From Trichomonas tenax (Eukaryota > Parabasalia > Trichomonadida > Trichomonadidae), in NCBI GenBank assembly GCA_023091735.1, contig JALKBU010000010.1:62001-126000 (forward strand): DNA of 64,000 bases. Direction: 5' to 3'. This document shows, piece by piece, positions 29,477 through 43,400 of the stretch (position 1 is its first letter; each line of letters begins with the position of its first letter). The notes beneath the pieces are model-generated. The model did not search any database and had not been told where the DNA came from. It was given only the letters and a program-made list of their open reading frames with translations. The position numbers and the translations under genes are program-made.

Positions 29477-30502
29477 TTAGGATTCATCACCAAGCATATA
29501 AATGAATATTAATATAGAAAGTTTCGAGCCAGTGAAGCCCTGATGTACCTTGCAAGAATACAGGTATCTTTGGAGAATGGTGATACGAATGAAGCTATAA
29601 TTTTGATGGCCATTTTTATCATATTCATAGTGAGGACTGAAATAATTTGGTGATGGACAGGGTGAATTTCCGTCAATCATATGAGTGTTGGTGAAATTGA
29701 ATCCTGAGAAGTGTATTGACATGATTGTAGCATTGGAAAATGCATTATTTGTTCCGTTGAAATCTTCAAGGATGGCAATACATCCAGGATGCCCGCTGAT
29801 AAATGAACTTCCTCCGCCACCAGCATACGAAGCAGCCCAATATGAATTTGTCCCTCCAAAATATCCAGATCCTCCACCTCCATTTCCATCTGGAGAACCT
29901 CCAATCCTCGTTCTATTGGGGTTTCCACCCCCAAATCCAAAAGAACCATTGATGCGACTAATACCTCCTGAAATCTGCATAGCTCCTTTTCCAAAGTTCC
30001 CTGAGGAATTGAATCCCTAAAGGCCGACACAAGAACCAGGAACATCACCAGAATCTGGGCTTCCTGCTGCACTGGCGACAATAATTCTCGATTTCAATCC
30101 TTCGAAATCTTCATAAGGGCCACTTTTATATCGAATATCAGAGGCTCCACCGCCTCCATATTGCCCAGGTCCACCTCCGCCATACACATAGCGATTTGCA
30201 GACTCAGTTCCAACTGATCCATCATGGAGATAAAAAGTTGTTGCATTTGCTAAATCAATAACTCCGCTAACATACGCTCCATACGCTAGGCACAGATTTG
30301 GGTCAATATATTTGGCTCTTCCTCCACCCCAAAGTTCAAAAAAATATCTTCCTTTCTGTAAAAAGACTTCGTAGGGTGAGGAATCAAAGCTGGTTGTTCC
30401 TTTGTAGGGATAATTTTGAACATTTGAGTCTCCCAAGTGTAAATCAATGAAGCGACGTAAAGGTAAAACTCGAAAACTGACAAAAATAAACCTTATTCCC
30501 AC
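29477..30502 (-). pseudogene. Glycine-rich (ALK-like) family gene, broken
   Basis: One reverse frame carries a trichomonad glycine-rich domain: RYFFELWGGG, then YVYGGGGPGQYGGGGASDIRY, SRIIVASAAG, GSFGFGGGNPN, GGGGSGYFGG and the closing NYSFIRITIL strand. It resembles the glycine-rich region of ALK/LTK-type proteins, a family common in trichomonads. The frame is interrupted by a single TAG at 30017-30019; coding similarity continues on both sides without a shift. At the 5' end a TAA (30506-30508) lies directly upstream and there is no ATG before the conserved part. So both a start and continuity are missing. The hydrophobic end past RITIL may be read-through of 3' DNA. Confidence 0.8.
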
Positions 30503-30742
30503 AATTTAGTACCTTATTTTAATTTTTTTTTGAAATGTTCATTAAAGTACTAAGAACAATCAAACAACAAAAATTGCAATATATATAATAAAGATATGTA
30601 GTGATTTTTTTAATTTTATAACATTAAATAGAAAAATACAGAAGTGTATTAATCAAGGAAATTAAGATTGTTGCAACTAGATAATAGACCCCGATCTAAT
30701 GGGAATGTGTATGCTATATAGCTTTGCATATTTAGATCGTTT

Positions 30743-31171
30743 CTATCCACTATCTTGAGATGCAGCTGTGATTTCTGGACACTTTTTGTATTCTTGGAAT
30801 TCTGGCATTAGGAGAGCTAAAATTTTGTCTAATAACTCGCCAAGAAAATCTAGTTTCTTATCAAGATCGTCGTAATTTTTATCGAATTCAACAAATCTCT
30901 TGTCAAGCTTGTCGGATGTCTTATCAAGTTCGTTTAATCCTTCATCAAGTTTATTGAGTCCAGAGCGTAATTTCTGATCAGCAATTTCAAACTCCGAGTC
31001 TAAATTCTCAACAAGTTTGTCAAAGAAATCATCATTGCTTTTCAAGGATTCATCAGTTGGGTCGAGTCTGATCTGCATATTATTTTGTTCATCCATAAGA
31101 GTTTTGCTGATATAGAAATCTGTTTCATCTTGTGCATTGCTATATTGGGTGCTGCAAACAGTTTCAGACAT
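30743..31171 (-). CDS. Small protein with seven 'LDK' heptads
   Basis: A 142-residue acidic protein. Residues 71-119 run in an exact seven-residue register (GLNKLDE, GLNELDK, TSDKLDK, RFVEFDK, NYDDLDK, KLDFLGE, LLDKILA), predicting a short two-stranded coiled coil. Residues 40-70 also look helical; the first 35 are polar. There is no signal peptide or membrane helix, so it is likely cytosolic. No family was recognised. It lies 283 bp downstream of the giant gene's stop on the same strand. No good initiator was found (a TCACC word lies upstream). Confidence 0.7.
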   Translation of the reverse strand: MSETVCSTQYSNAQDETDFYISKTLMDEQNNMQIRLDPTDESLKSNDDFFDKLVENLDSEFEIADQKLRSGLNKLDEGLNELDKTSDKLDKRFVEFDKNYDDLDKKLDFLGELLDKILALLMPEFQEYKKCPEITAASQDSG

Positions 31172-31453
31172 TAGGGAAAATTAATGTAAAAAGGTGACAA
31201 AAATTTGGTGAAACATGTTGCCTAAGTTAAGTATATGTTGAAAAACTATGGCATTAACATTCAAGTTATATATTATTCAGGTATCTTCAATTTTTCGAAA
31301 AATAGCCTGTTTCATATCTTGAAAATAAAGTTGGTAATTTACATTGAGAAACTTAAACTTTGTTCATATTTTCTATTTACAATGAATTCCATTAGTAATA
31401 TTGATATTTTAAAATAAACAATATTTTTATTATACAAAAAATGGAAATTAAAC

Positions 31454-34400
31454 TTAGTTGGACGAAGATAGATCAAGACTGTGAAGAGATGATCCCAGTG
31501 ATGGTAATGGTGATGATTCGTCCGCTGACTTTTGATTTTCTTGTTCATGTTTTGGATGTTGTTGTGTGGACTTTCTTTGCTTGGATTGTTGCTGTGGCTG
31601 TGGAGCATGTTTCTTCTTCTTGATTGTTGAGTGTAATGTTTCTTCTGATGGAGAATTGAGTGAAATAATCTCGTCGGTACCACTTGACATTTCTCTCCTC
31701 TTCTTCTTTCCATGCTGAGAGCGCATTGATGAGATTTGATCCTGAGCCTGGTCTGATGAATCCATTGATGGGAATGAAAGGTTGATTGATTCTGTTGCGA
31801 TTGAACGAATATCTGACTTCTTCGAGCTCTTTGAGCTTGTTGATGTAGAGGACTTTGAAGCTGTTGTTGTAGACTTCGACATTGATGTTGTTGTTGGAAC
31901 TTCTGGATTGAAAACTTTTGAGACACTGGATTCTACTGGAGTCTTTTCCGAGAGATGCTTCTTCACGCGACGCTTTGAAGACTGTGTACTCAAGCTTGAT
32001 GTTGATGATGTGGCTGATGATGGGAATGAGTTGATTGCTGTTGGAGTATCTGTTGAAACTGATTTAGCTGCTGCAATGAATGACTCATCCTTGAGTTCCT
32101 TTGGCAATTTCGGTAGTCTCTTCTCTTGAGAAATGATTGATGTTTTATCAACTGAATACGAAACAAATTCGATAAAGAATGGTCTATTGTCTTCTGTTCC
32201 AAGAGAGATTTCTTCGGATGCTTCTTCGTTTGTTGGGACAGGAGTTGTATCTGTTGTTGTGGATCCTTCTGTTGTAAGGTTGAAAGACTCTGATGTTGTT
32301 TCAAATGCATCAGAAATTGATTTTTCTGGCATTGGTGAAGCTTTGACTGATTCAATCGATGTAATATCAGAAGCAGATTTAGTGTATGATGAAGATTCTT
32401 CACGTGGTGGCATTATCACAGTTGAAATCGATGATGATCCAAGAGTACTGAGAGAATTATCGATTGGACGACTGATTGTCGACTCTGTTTTGGACGACAT
32501 TGTTTCAACTGAAAGATCAGAATCAACATTATCCACTGCACTGAACCATCTGCGTTCCGCTAACTTATGATAGACAGAGACATCACTGAGATTATCCAGG
32601 AATGGAGGAGGTGGCGGAAATTTGCTGGATGATCTTTCTGTGAGTGATGAATCGAATTTGGAACTGTCGAAGTCCTTTTCTTTTCTGACCTCAGATTGCA
32701 ATGATTCTTGCTTGGACTTTTGAGTCGATGTGGAAACTTCGATGGCTTCGGATTCTTTCTTTGTATCGAGAGAAATAGCAGAATCAATGTTCGAACTTGT
32801 CTTATCGGACCATTCGGAGTCAAATCTGTTCGCTGATGCGAGCTCGACGGACTTTGAGCTTTCAACACTGCTGAACAATGCTTCTCTTCTCGATGTATCG
32901 AGGCTTTTGGCTTCAGAGACAATTGATTGCATTCCTGTGGAAACTGTGTATGATGTAGATGAAGATGATGTATATGTATCATGAACTGAAAGTTGAGAAC
33001 GAAGTTCATCTGGAATGAATGAAGATTCTGTTGTTTCGTGACGTTCTTCTTCTTCAGGTTTCTGTTGCTCAACAACTTGTTCTTCAGGAATTTCTTCCTC
33101 TTCAGCGTATTCTCTTGATGTAGAAATATTGATTTCACTGGAAACAGTTGACATTGCTTCATTATAGTGACCAATATGCTCGAGTTCCTTTGATTCTGGA
33201 GATTTCTTCTTCGGAATCTTTTCTGATGTAGTCGAGTAAGAATATGATTGAGATTTCGTTGAGCTTTCAATCTCCTTCTTGTCATATGGAACGTGCTTAA
33301 ATTCTGCAGTCATAATCGAATCTGCTGTACTTGAGAAGTACTCTTCTGTGTCAATTGATTCCTCACGCTTTGAATTGAGTGTTTCTATTGTGTTCGAATC
33401 ATCCTCATCGCTATCAGAGAAGTCGCTGTCGGAGAAAACGGAAGCAATTGGATGCTCTTCGCTATCAGAAACGATAGAGAAGTCATCGATAACAACGAAA
33501 CACTGGGAAATGAGCGAAACATTGTCTGAGACGGACGACGATGAAGATGTTGAGGATTGGCCTTTCTGCAAGCGTCTTCTCGAGCGAGAACTAAGCGAAG
33601 AGTCAGTCCATTGTATTGAATTCGGAGCTCTGCTCGAATCCAAAGTACTTATCATAGTGTCCACTTCTGTTATTTCTGATGACTCCTGCAATGTGTTGCT
33701 CGAGCTCTTCATCTGTTGAACGTGCTCAGATCTGATTGGCTCATTGATTGATTTGCTTGACTGAGTTTCATCTTGATGAGACTTTCTACGACGTGACGAT
33801 TGAGATGTTGACTGAGACTGCGATGAATTTAATGCATTGTGTGTTGAAGATGAACTGATGAAAACACTTGATGTAGAAACTGATTCTGTAACGTTATCCG
33901 AAGGATTTGTTTGGACTGCTGAAACAGATACTTGATCAAGTTTCTCTTTGTGTGCAATTTCCGATGAAGCGTTTTTCCTGACTTTCCTCTTCTTCTTGCG
34001 CTTGACTTCGCTTGCAATTGAACTGATTGACTGGGTTTCTAAAGTTTCCGGAGCTTCATCTCTCATCTGCAAAGAAACAACAGATGATGCTGAAGGCCAC
34101 GTTGGTGCTAAGATGGACATCGAAGCTTTCTCTGTGTTGATGCTGACGCTGAGTGACTCAGATTCATTCTTTGGCTTCTTAACATGCCTCCTTGAGGACT
34201 TGGATCTTGAAACTGAAGATTGGTCGTTGCTTTGCTCGTGAACTGATTGCGATTGACTGTATATTGAAACTGATTGTGCTGAAGTAGAATCAAGTGATTC
34301 GTTGATGTTGCTGCGAGAGCGTGATTCGGATATTGACTGTGGATTATTCTTATGTTTATTTTCAACTTCATCTTTCTTCTTTGATTCGAAGTGTTTGACT

Positions 34401-37400
34401 GGAGAAATATGTGCAGAATGAATTGATTCTATATCGGATGCTTCTGTTGATGGAGCTATGATGCCTTCTGTATTAAGAGAAATAGTTGTTGAAAATTGTG
34501 TTTGGTCTTGAACTGTATTGAGGGATTTGGCTGATGTAATATCATTAATTACAGATTCTGATTTCACATGACGCTGTTTCACATTTTCACGTGGAACTGC
34601 ATCCTCAGAAATTGTATTGCTGGCTTCATGAGATGATGTTGCCCGAAAAACATCGGAAACAGTAACAGAATATGATGACATTTCATCAACAAATGATCTT
34701 GTTTTTCCTTCAGATATAGGTTCATTCTTTCCAACTCTTTTCTCATTGATTTCATCTTCGATATCTTCTCGTGAGGCCTTTTCTGGCTTCTGTTTGAATG
34801 ACTGAAGCGACTCCATTGCACTTTCTGTTGATTCTAGTTCTGACTGCGCGACAGACTTTTGTGTATTCAAGGAGAATGATTCAGTAACATCTTCATTTTT
34901 GCTTGAATTTTCAGATCTTTGACTTTCAATCTTCGCAGATTTGCTTTCTGAATCAATTTCTCTCTTCTGAACTTTCTGTTTGGATGGCTGTGAGGTGGAT
35001 GTTGATTCAGAATTGGACTTCATATGATTGTTCATGCTGTTTGAAACACCACTTTCTGTGAATGATTGTGATTCAGTTGAATCAATATGCATTTGATCTT
35101 TATCGAAAGACATTGGAACTGAATTATTCTTCTGATTGACTTGAGAAGAGTCGTCATTTGGTAACGATGCAACTTTACGAACTCCTGGTGCCATTTCACT
35201 TACAAGAGATTCGATATCACTCGTAACTTCTGTTTCACTTGATAAGTTCTTGGACATCAAAGAGACTGTTTCGGATTTATGATCTTCATCTTCACTTGAT
35301 GAAGAAGATTTCTTCGCATTCTTATTCTTTATGTCTGACTTGATAGACAAACTTTCGCTTTGTGAAGCTTGAGCATCTCGCTTCTTCTGTTTAACAACTT
35401 GGGATGAACTTGATTCATTAGAGTTAGACTGCATATGGATACTTTCAGGACCGCTGATATGACTAACAGTATTTTCTGATGATGATAAAGAATCAATATG
35501 AGATATAACTGATTCGCGGGATGGTGGAGCAGAAACGTACTTACGTTTGGTTTGTGATTCTTCCAACGATTTCTCCTGATAATGAGCTGCATGAGCTTTA
35601 ATGACAAAAGATTTGAGTTCACTGATTTCATCACTAGTCTGACTTTCTTGCTGCGTTGCCAATGAAATGGTATCATTTTCCTCGGATTCTGATGTTGGAA
35701 CTTTCTGAACTGATTTGAGAGTGAAACTGATACTCTCGGATGGAACAGATGTTGAAATATGGCGTTGAACTTGTTTGCTGGAAGAACTATTGTCGGCGAC
35801 TGCGTTAGATTGTTCGTGACGACTTGTGGATTGACTGATGCTTGTGACTGTTTCATTTTGGCTGGTGACGCTGCTGAAAACATTACGATCTGAATCAACT
35901 GATGGTTCCCGTGGATCACGCTCACGACGTTTGACTGCAATGTCTTGCGTGTCGCGGCCTGCATTTGATTTGGGAGGGGAGAGTGGAGAACCAGTACTAG
36001 CAAGAGATTGAAGTTCGCTGAGATCGCTTTCGAATATTTGTTCGGCACCACTGTGGAGGGATGTGCTCAGAACATACGATTGTGTACTGCTCTTGCTGCG
36101 CAACTTGGATTGCCGATCAGCAATGTATGCTTCGTGGTCACTTTGGAGTGTGGATGGAACATCCGATTCACTAACAATGGAGTGGTGCGAGAGATCACGT
36201 TTGCGGTTATCGCAGTGGTAGCCATCTGATGACGCTGATTGCATGTGTGATGATGTTGACTGTGAGACACTTGTGACAGTCTCATCTAATGTATCTGAAT
36301 CATCAACGAATGTTCGATGTTTGGGCACAGACTTCACTGAGTCGAGTGACTTCTTTGCCTGCTGTTTGTTGTCAAGGTCAGATTTCTTGATATCTTTATG
36401 ACCGATAAATGTTGATTGTAATGACTCTAATAAATCGTTTGCACTTTTAATTTCACTATCTTTGGTAAGGATTGAGATGGATGAAGAAGCAGACTTATCT
36501 GAAACAGATGAATCAGGGTTCTTGACAGAATGAGTGCTCTTGAGATCAGTGACTGAAGATTTTGAACTTTCGGATTTGAGGCCACGATCAATGGCATTGT
36601 CTCGATTAACATCATCATCATCGTCGGCAATTGATGCATCTTGAGAATGTCTGCTAGTGCTGATGTAGCTTGCTGTCTCTGTCCTGGTGTCATCACTGTC
36701 AACATAATGACGTGACTTCTGGATGGATTTGATCGATTCGTTCTCTTTACGCTTCTGATGAGCGTCACATTGATCTTTTGCTCTGTGATGGCGCGCTGGC
36801 GAATTCTCGGAGACAAGTGATGAGAGTCTTGATTCATCGGATGATGAGCTAAGAGATTCATCATCTGCTTCTTGTTGACTTGCAAGTGAAATTGATTCTG
36901 AGTGCAATGACTTATCTGATTTGCTTGTTTGGCGAGGACGTTCGCTTCTAAGTTCTGAAATGTCTTCTGAGTCTGATTTAGTCTTGTGTTGATGTTGAAT
37001 GTTACGGACAATATCATCATTAGAGCCTGATTGCACGTGTTTGCTCTCACTATTTGAAACATTACTAGCTCTGTATGTGTGTGAGTCGAGACTCTCATTA
37101 AATGTGCGATTCTTCTGGAATGATTTGATTGAGTCATTGTTCTTATGTTCCTGCTGCGACTTATCATCCTTTGCATTGTATTTATGATGAAGTGGTGAAA
37201 ACTCTGATACTAATGATGACATGAAAGATGTTTCATCATCTGATGCTGAGGAATCTTCTGATGATTTCATACGAGAAATTATTGACGATGTAGTTGATTG
37301 ATCATTGTGATATTGCTCTTGCTTCTTTCTTTCGCTTCTAAGTTCTGATATTTCATCTGAGTCTGATTTGGCATGTTGCTGTTTCTTGATATCACGGACT

Positions 37401-40400
37401 ACTTCTTCGTCATCATTTGATGCTTCCTGCATATGCTGACTCATACTGTTGGAAACATTACTGGCTGTGTATGTGTCTGATTCAATGCTTTCGTTAAATG
37501 TCCTGTTCTTCTGATATGACTTTATTGAGTCTCTATCTTTGTGTTCTTGCTGTGATTTATCAGTTTTAGCATTCATTAAATGATGTCCTGGCTGATTTTC
37601 GGATTCAAGTGATGATAATGTTGATTCTGACTCTGAATCGCTGATCGAGTTTTGCTGAGAAAGGAGAGACTTTGTTTGACTTGATATGAGTTCAGATTTA
37701 TTATCTGACTTGGCTTGCTTCGGAACTGGACGTTCACTTCTTAATTCGGAAATTGCGCTAGAGTCTGTTTTCATTGCTCGGGTCTTCCTGACATCACGAA
37801 CTATCTCCTCATCAATTGATGTTTCTTGAATATGTTGGCTTTGGCTATTGGAAACACCACTTTCTGAAGCTGACTCGGTGTCAATACTATCATTGAATGT
37901 TCGATACTTCTGATAAGACTTAATGGATTCCTTATCCTTGTATTCGGCTTTGGATCCATCATCCTTAATATTAGTCAAGTGACGATTTGGTGAATTTTCA
38001 GAAACAAGTGATGACAAAGTAGAAACTTCATCCGAATCAACATTGCTATTTAGTGAAAGTAATGATTGCGATTCGTCCTTTGATGCAAGAGATATATTAT
38101 TTTGCTTCTGTGGCCTTGGACTTTCACTATGAAGTTCAGTGATTTCAGCCGATTCGGACTTGGCTTGATGAATTTCTTTAATTTCGCGTGCAATATCTTC
38201 ATCTTCAATATAAGCATCCTGCATATGCTTGCTTTGGCTCTGTGACACACCACTTTCTGTGTGTTTTGTCGAATCAAGACTATCAATTATTTCACGATTG
38301 ATTTCCTCTGAAAGTGGAGATTCTTTGACTTTCTTATTGCCATCCTTCTGTGGGATTTCATTTCCGCGTTTGTCTTCACGGCGATTCATTTGGATTCTTT
38401 CTGATACAAGTGATTCGAGTTCTGATGTTTCAGAAGATGCACTGCTCAAGCGGGATTTCATAGATATGGTCTTAGATGTAATATCTGATTTATCGGACTG
38501 ACGGCTCATTCTTTCTGTTGTGAGATCCTTAACAGAAGATGTTTCTGATAGAACTATCTCACGAATACGATCTTCATTTGAATCTGAATCGTAATCTTCA
38601 TCATTTGCTTGAGAATGATAACTCTTGCTTTGTGATACATCACTTTCAGTCTGCGTTTCAGTTGCAATACTATCAATGAATGATTTGGACTTCATTTCGG
38701 ATAGTGGAGCTTCTTTGTTCTTGCGGGCTGCTTCACGTGGAACTTTCTGCATTGAATCTTCTTTGCTTCGTCTCAAGTGAGGAGCTTCGGAGACGAGTGA
38801 CTCTAATGTTGATTCAGAATCGATGAAATCTTCCTTGTGTGATGCTAATGATGATGGATTTTCGGCAGTTTCTGAAACTTTAGATGATTCTCTTGATTGC
38901 CTCACTGATTCAATATTTTTGACTGAAGACGTCTGTGAAACCATTGATTCAGCATTTCGCACTCTTGGATGTGAATCGTCATCTGAATCTGAAGAATGTT
39001 CTTGCATGTGATGACTTATGCTTTGTGAAACAGATGTTAATGTCATTGATTCGCTTTGTGCACTGTCTATCACTTTGATCGAAGAACTAAACGATTTTAG
39101 TGCCTCATTGTCCTTTAATTTTCTGACTTGTGGATCTTGTGATTGTTTTTTATCCTGATTTCTCTTCTTCATTGTAACATCAGACATTAGTGATTCTAAT
39201 TCTGGCTCAGTAACTGTGGATTCATCAACAGGTAGTGATTGAAGAGACTTTGGATCACTTGTGTCAGAAGAAATACTTTCTTCTGTAACTTGGCGCTGAG
39301 ACTGAATATCCTTAACAGAAGATTTTTCAGAAACAATATCGCGAGCATTTCGGACTTGCCTGTTAGAGCTAACTTCATCTTCATCAAGATCATTGGACTG
39401 AGAATGTTTGCTTATGTTCTGGCTTTGCGGTGTAACGCTATTTGTTTGGGTATCCAAACTTTCCAGAATTGATTGATTCTTATATTCAGACATCTGGTAT
39501 TCCTTATCCTTCTTCTTTGCCTCTCCTTGTGGAACATCATTCATCTTTGAATGTCTGCAACCTGGTGTAAACTCCGATTGAAGAGAATCAAATGTTGATT
39601 CATCTTCATATTCAGAGGAATTCTTTGTTAGAAGTGAAACTGATTTGCTTTCAGATGGCTGCTGAGTCTTGGTCTTGTTAACTCTTTCTGATTTGATTTC
39701 ATCAACTGTTGATTCATCAGAACGTGGTGCTCTTGTTTGCTTAATCTCAGAAATTGTTTCTTCGTCATCAGCTTCACCTGTAAGGCCCTCAGAATGATCG
39801 CTGATTGTTTGAAAAATTCCACTCTCTGTATTTTCATCTGATCTAAGACTATCAACATAGATTCGTGACCTAATTTCAGAGCGTGGTGCGTCCTTATCCT
39901 TGAGATTATTTTTGTCTAATTGCTGTGAGTTGATATCAAGATGTTTTCTTGCATGATAATCTGAAACAAGTGAATCCATTGTAGACTCACTATCTGAAAC
40001 AGATGAAGAATTGCGTGTGAATAATGATGAAGAATCAGATTGCTTTTCTGCTTTTTGTAATACTCCTTTTGGAACTTTGACACTTGTTAACTCAGTTATT
40101 GAGGATTCGCTTCCTTTAACTGCGCGTTTCTTTTGAACTTTGGGAATTGAATCTTCATCTTCACTTGAGTTGGCTTGATTATGTTTGCTCTGTGAATTGC
40201 TGATGTTTGACTCGCTGGCATCCATGGTTGGTTCAGAATCGATAGTCATTTGTGATCTCGTAATAGATTTTGGATTCTCTTTATCCTTCAAAGCGTTTTG
40301 CTGGGTATCCTTTAAATGCTTAGCATGAAATGTGCCAGGCTTTCCTTCAGACTCGAGGGAATTTAATGCTGAGACACTTGAAGTAATCGAGTCTGAAACT

Positions 40401-43400
40401 AATCCAAGTTTTGAGTTTAGCGAAATTGATCCGCTTTGAGGGTCTTCAGCATCTAAACTAAAATTTCCGCCATGGCGCATTGAGCTTCTGAGTTCTGAGA
40501 TAAAAGAATCATCAGCCTTGACTTTCTTGAACTTCCTCTGTTTAGGAATTGAGTCTTCATCATCAGAAGATGCAGCTTGCATATGAGCACTGTTATCATT
40601 TGATACTCCACTCTGAGTATTTGATTCAGAACTAAGACTACCTACGTAGAATGTGGACCTAACTTCTGACTTAGGAGCATCTTTATCTTTCAACTCTTTC
40701 TTTGGCTCAGCCAATGCACGTGGTTGATATCTATAGCCCTTTGGACCTTCAGAGACAAGAGATGAAAAAACAGAATCTGTTCCTTCAAGAGGAGGACTTG
40801 AAAGCTTTGAAGCAAGAGATATTTCCTTGGAGACCTCTGCATTACCTCTCCTTGTTGAGTTATCTCTGATGGCGCTTCTGAGTTCAGAAATTGATGAATT
40901 GTCCTGATTAAGAGTGTGTGTTCTTGTTGCTGTCGTTGGCTTTGTAATGTCGTTGAATTCAGAGTTTGCCGTGCTGTGTCTGCTTTGGCTTGCGTTTGTA
41001 ACATCATCGCTTGTAGATTGAATTGATTCGAACAATTGTCTGGAACTTTCTCTAGAAACAGGCTCAGCTCTATCAACGTGATTGACAGCATCTGTGTTCT
41101 TTGTTTTACGAACTTTCTTCCTCTTCATTGACTCATTCGCCGATTTGATGGAGTCAATATTAGAAAGCAAATCTGATGACTTGAAGCTTTCTGCTGTATT
41201 GGACCTGGAATTCAATGAAATTGATCCATCAGATGTGTCAGAAGAACTTCCTGGAATAGCTTTATATGAGTTGAGTTCATTGATTGTTGATTCGCTAGCA
41301 ACAGACTTCTTAACTTTGTGACGCTTCTTTGATGTTGAAATTTCTTGTGTTGAATTAGAGTTTGTCTGACTGTGTTCATCCTTGTTCATTGAGACCGATG
41401 TAACTGTGGCTGTGTTTGAAGCATCATCCAATACATCGCGGCTTTCAGAGAACGATGGTGGCTCAGCTTTGTCTTTGAATCCCTCGATATTAACTTTCTT
41501 CTTTATTCTCTTCTTCTTTCTGGCTTGATGATTGGCTTCTGAAACATTTGATTCTAAAACGGACGTCTCAGTAGAAGCGGATATTCTTGATGAAACAAGA
41601 GAATTCATTGTTGATGATTCGCTAGTTTCAGACTTGTTATCTCCATATTGCTTCGATTCAATGCTTTCAAATTCTTCTGATTTGTATGAAACCTGCTTTG
41701 AATGAAGATGACGATTTGTGGATGTGGACTCGGAGCTTTCTGAGTTGGATGCCATGTGGTTGCTCTTGTTTACTGAAACAGTAGTTGTATCCATGGTGTT
41801 GGATGAAACCTCATCAAGAATTTGACAAGCTCTTTCTTCAGAGAATGGTGGAAGACGCTCTTTGTTGAGTTCATTTTGATTCATTATTTTCCTCTTACGC
41901 TTGTGTGCCACTGGTTCGTTTTGAGAAACAATTGACTCAAGAACTGATTCAGATGAGTTAACACGCATTGCTTTGGAATTGAGTGAAATAGGATCTGATG
42001 AAAGAAAACTTGATTCTTGCTTTTGAGCTCCTCTTTCAGATTTGAAAGTAAAGTCAGAACTCTCTGATGCAACACTTGGAGCTCCACGACGAACAACTTG
42101 CTGTGAAGAATTGTCTGTTTCTGAGTTACTCTTCTCATGACGACTTGTGCTTTGCGAAACGGATGCCATTGTTTTATTTGAAGATGGAAGTGATTCAACA
42201 TCAACATGAGACTCGGATTGTGATTGTGGCTCTCCTTTGATCTTTCCGTTTTCGCGTTGTTCCTGATTCATTCGGTCTAAGTGATGAGATTTCTTAACTT
42301 TATAATCAGAAACTAATGAACTTAAGTGAGAATAAGAATCGGTTTGGAGATCGTTTAGTGTTCCCTTAGAATTAATTGAAATGTCTGAAGATTCGAAATC
42401 CTCTTCAGCAGGCTTCTTATGCTTCTGACTACTGATGGTTGACTCAACAATTGATGACTCATCATTCTTTATATTTCTGACTTGCTTGACATTTGAAACT
42501 GTTTCTTCATCTTCGATGGAATTCTCCTGCAAATGTTTGCTTGTGCTTTGTGACATATCACTAGCTGTTTCTTCATCACTGTTAACGCTTTCAATGTACA
42601 TGCGAGATCTATTTTCGGATCTTGGAGCTTCCTTATCCTTGCGATTAAGCTGATTATTGTCTTCGGCATCTTTGAGTGATTGTTTAACTGGTTTGAAATC
42701 TGACACAAGGGAATCCATTTGCGTATCTGTTTCGATTGGCATTATCATTTCAGATCTTAACGATTTGATTTCATCAGACTCAGAAATGATTGCTTTGTTC
42801 TCTGATACCTTAGATTCTAATTCATCTATATCAGAGCTCATTTCACGATTCTTTTGTTGAACCCTTCGGATTGTTGGTTTGGATTCAGATGTTTCGTCAT
42901 TAGACATCATGTGCTTGGAAACACTCTGTGATTTTACTGATTCAGTGACATTTGATGAATCCATCTCCTCATAAACTGTGCGAGATGCAGAAATAGAAAC
43001 CGGCTCTGCTTTATCCTTGTTTTCAAGCTTTTGTTCTGAGATTGTTCTCCCATCACGCTTTGCGAGACCTTCAGATGCAAGTGAATCCATTTCTGAAATC
43101 GAAGAAGATGTTGATTCAGAATCAAGTTTAGATGCAAGTGATTTCATTTCACTGACGCTTTCATCTTTCTTTGCAGCTTTGCTGACCTTAGATGTGATAT
43201 CGATGGATTCATCTTCAGAGCCTTTCTTGATTGTTTTCTGAATCGTTGGCCTGATTTCGCTTGACGAACTCTCATCATTCGACATCATATGCATTGAATT
43301 TGATTGTTCACCTGTCGCCACTGATTTATTGCTGCTGGATAAATCTTCTTCTCCCATGTTATACTTCACACGAGAACGAGATTGCTCCTTTGGTTTGCTT

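Noticed and set aside
30017..30019. Reassigned TAG (sense codon) in the glycine-rich gene
   Set aside because: The DeSI-like gene at 16272 ends at TAG and no other clear gene here reads through TAG; the missing start codon also favours a pseudogene.
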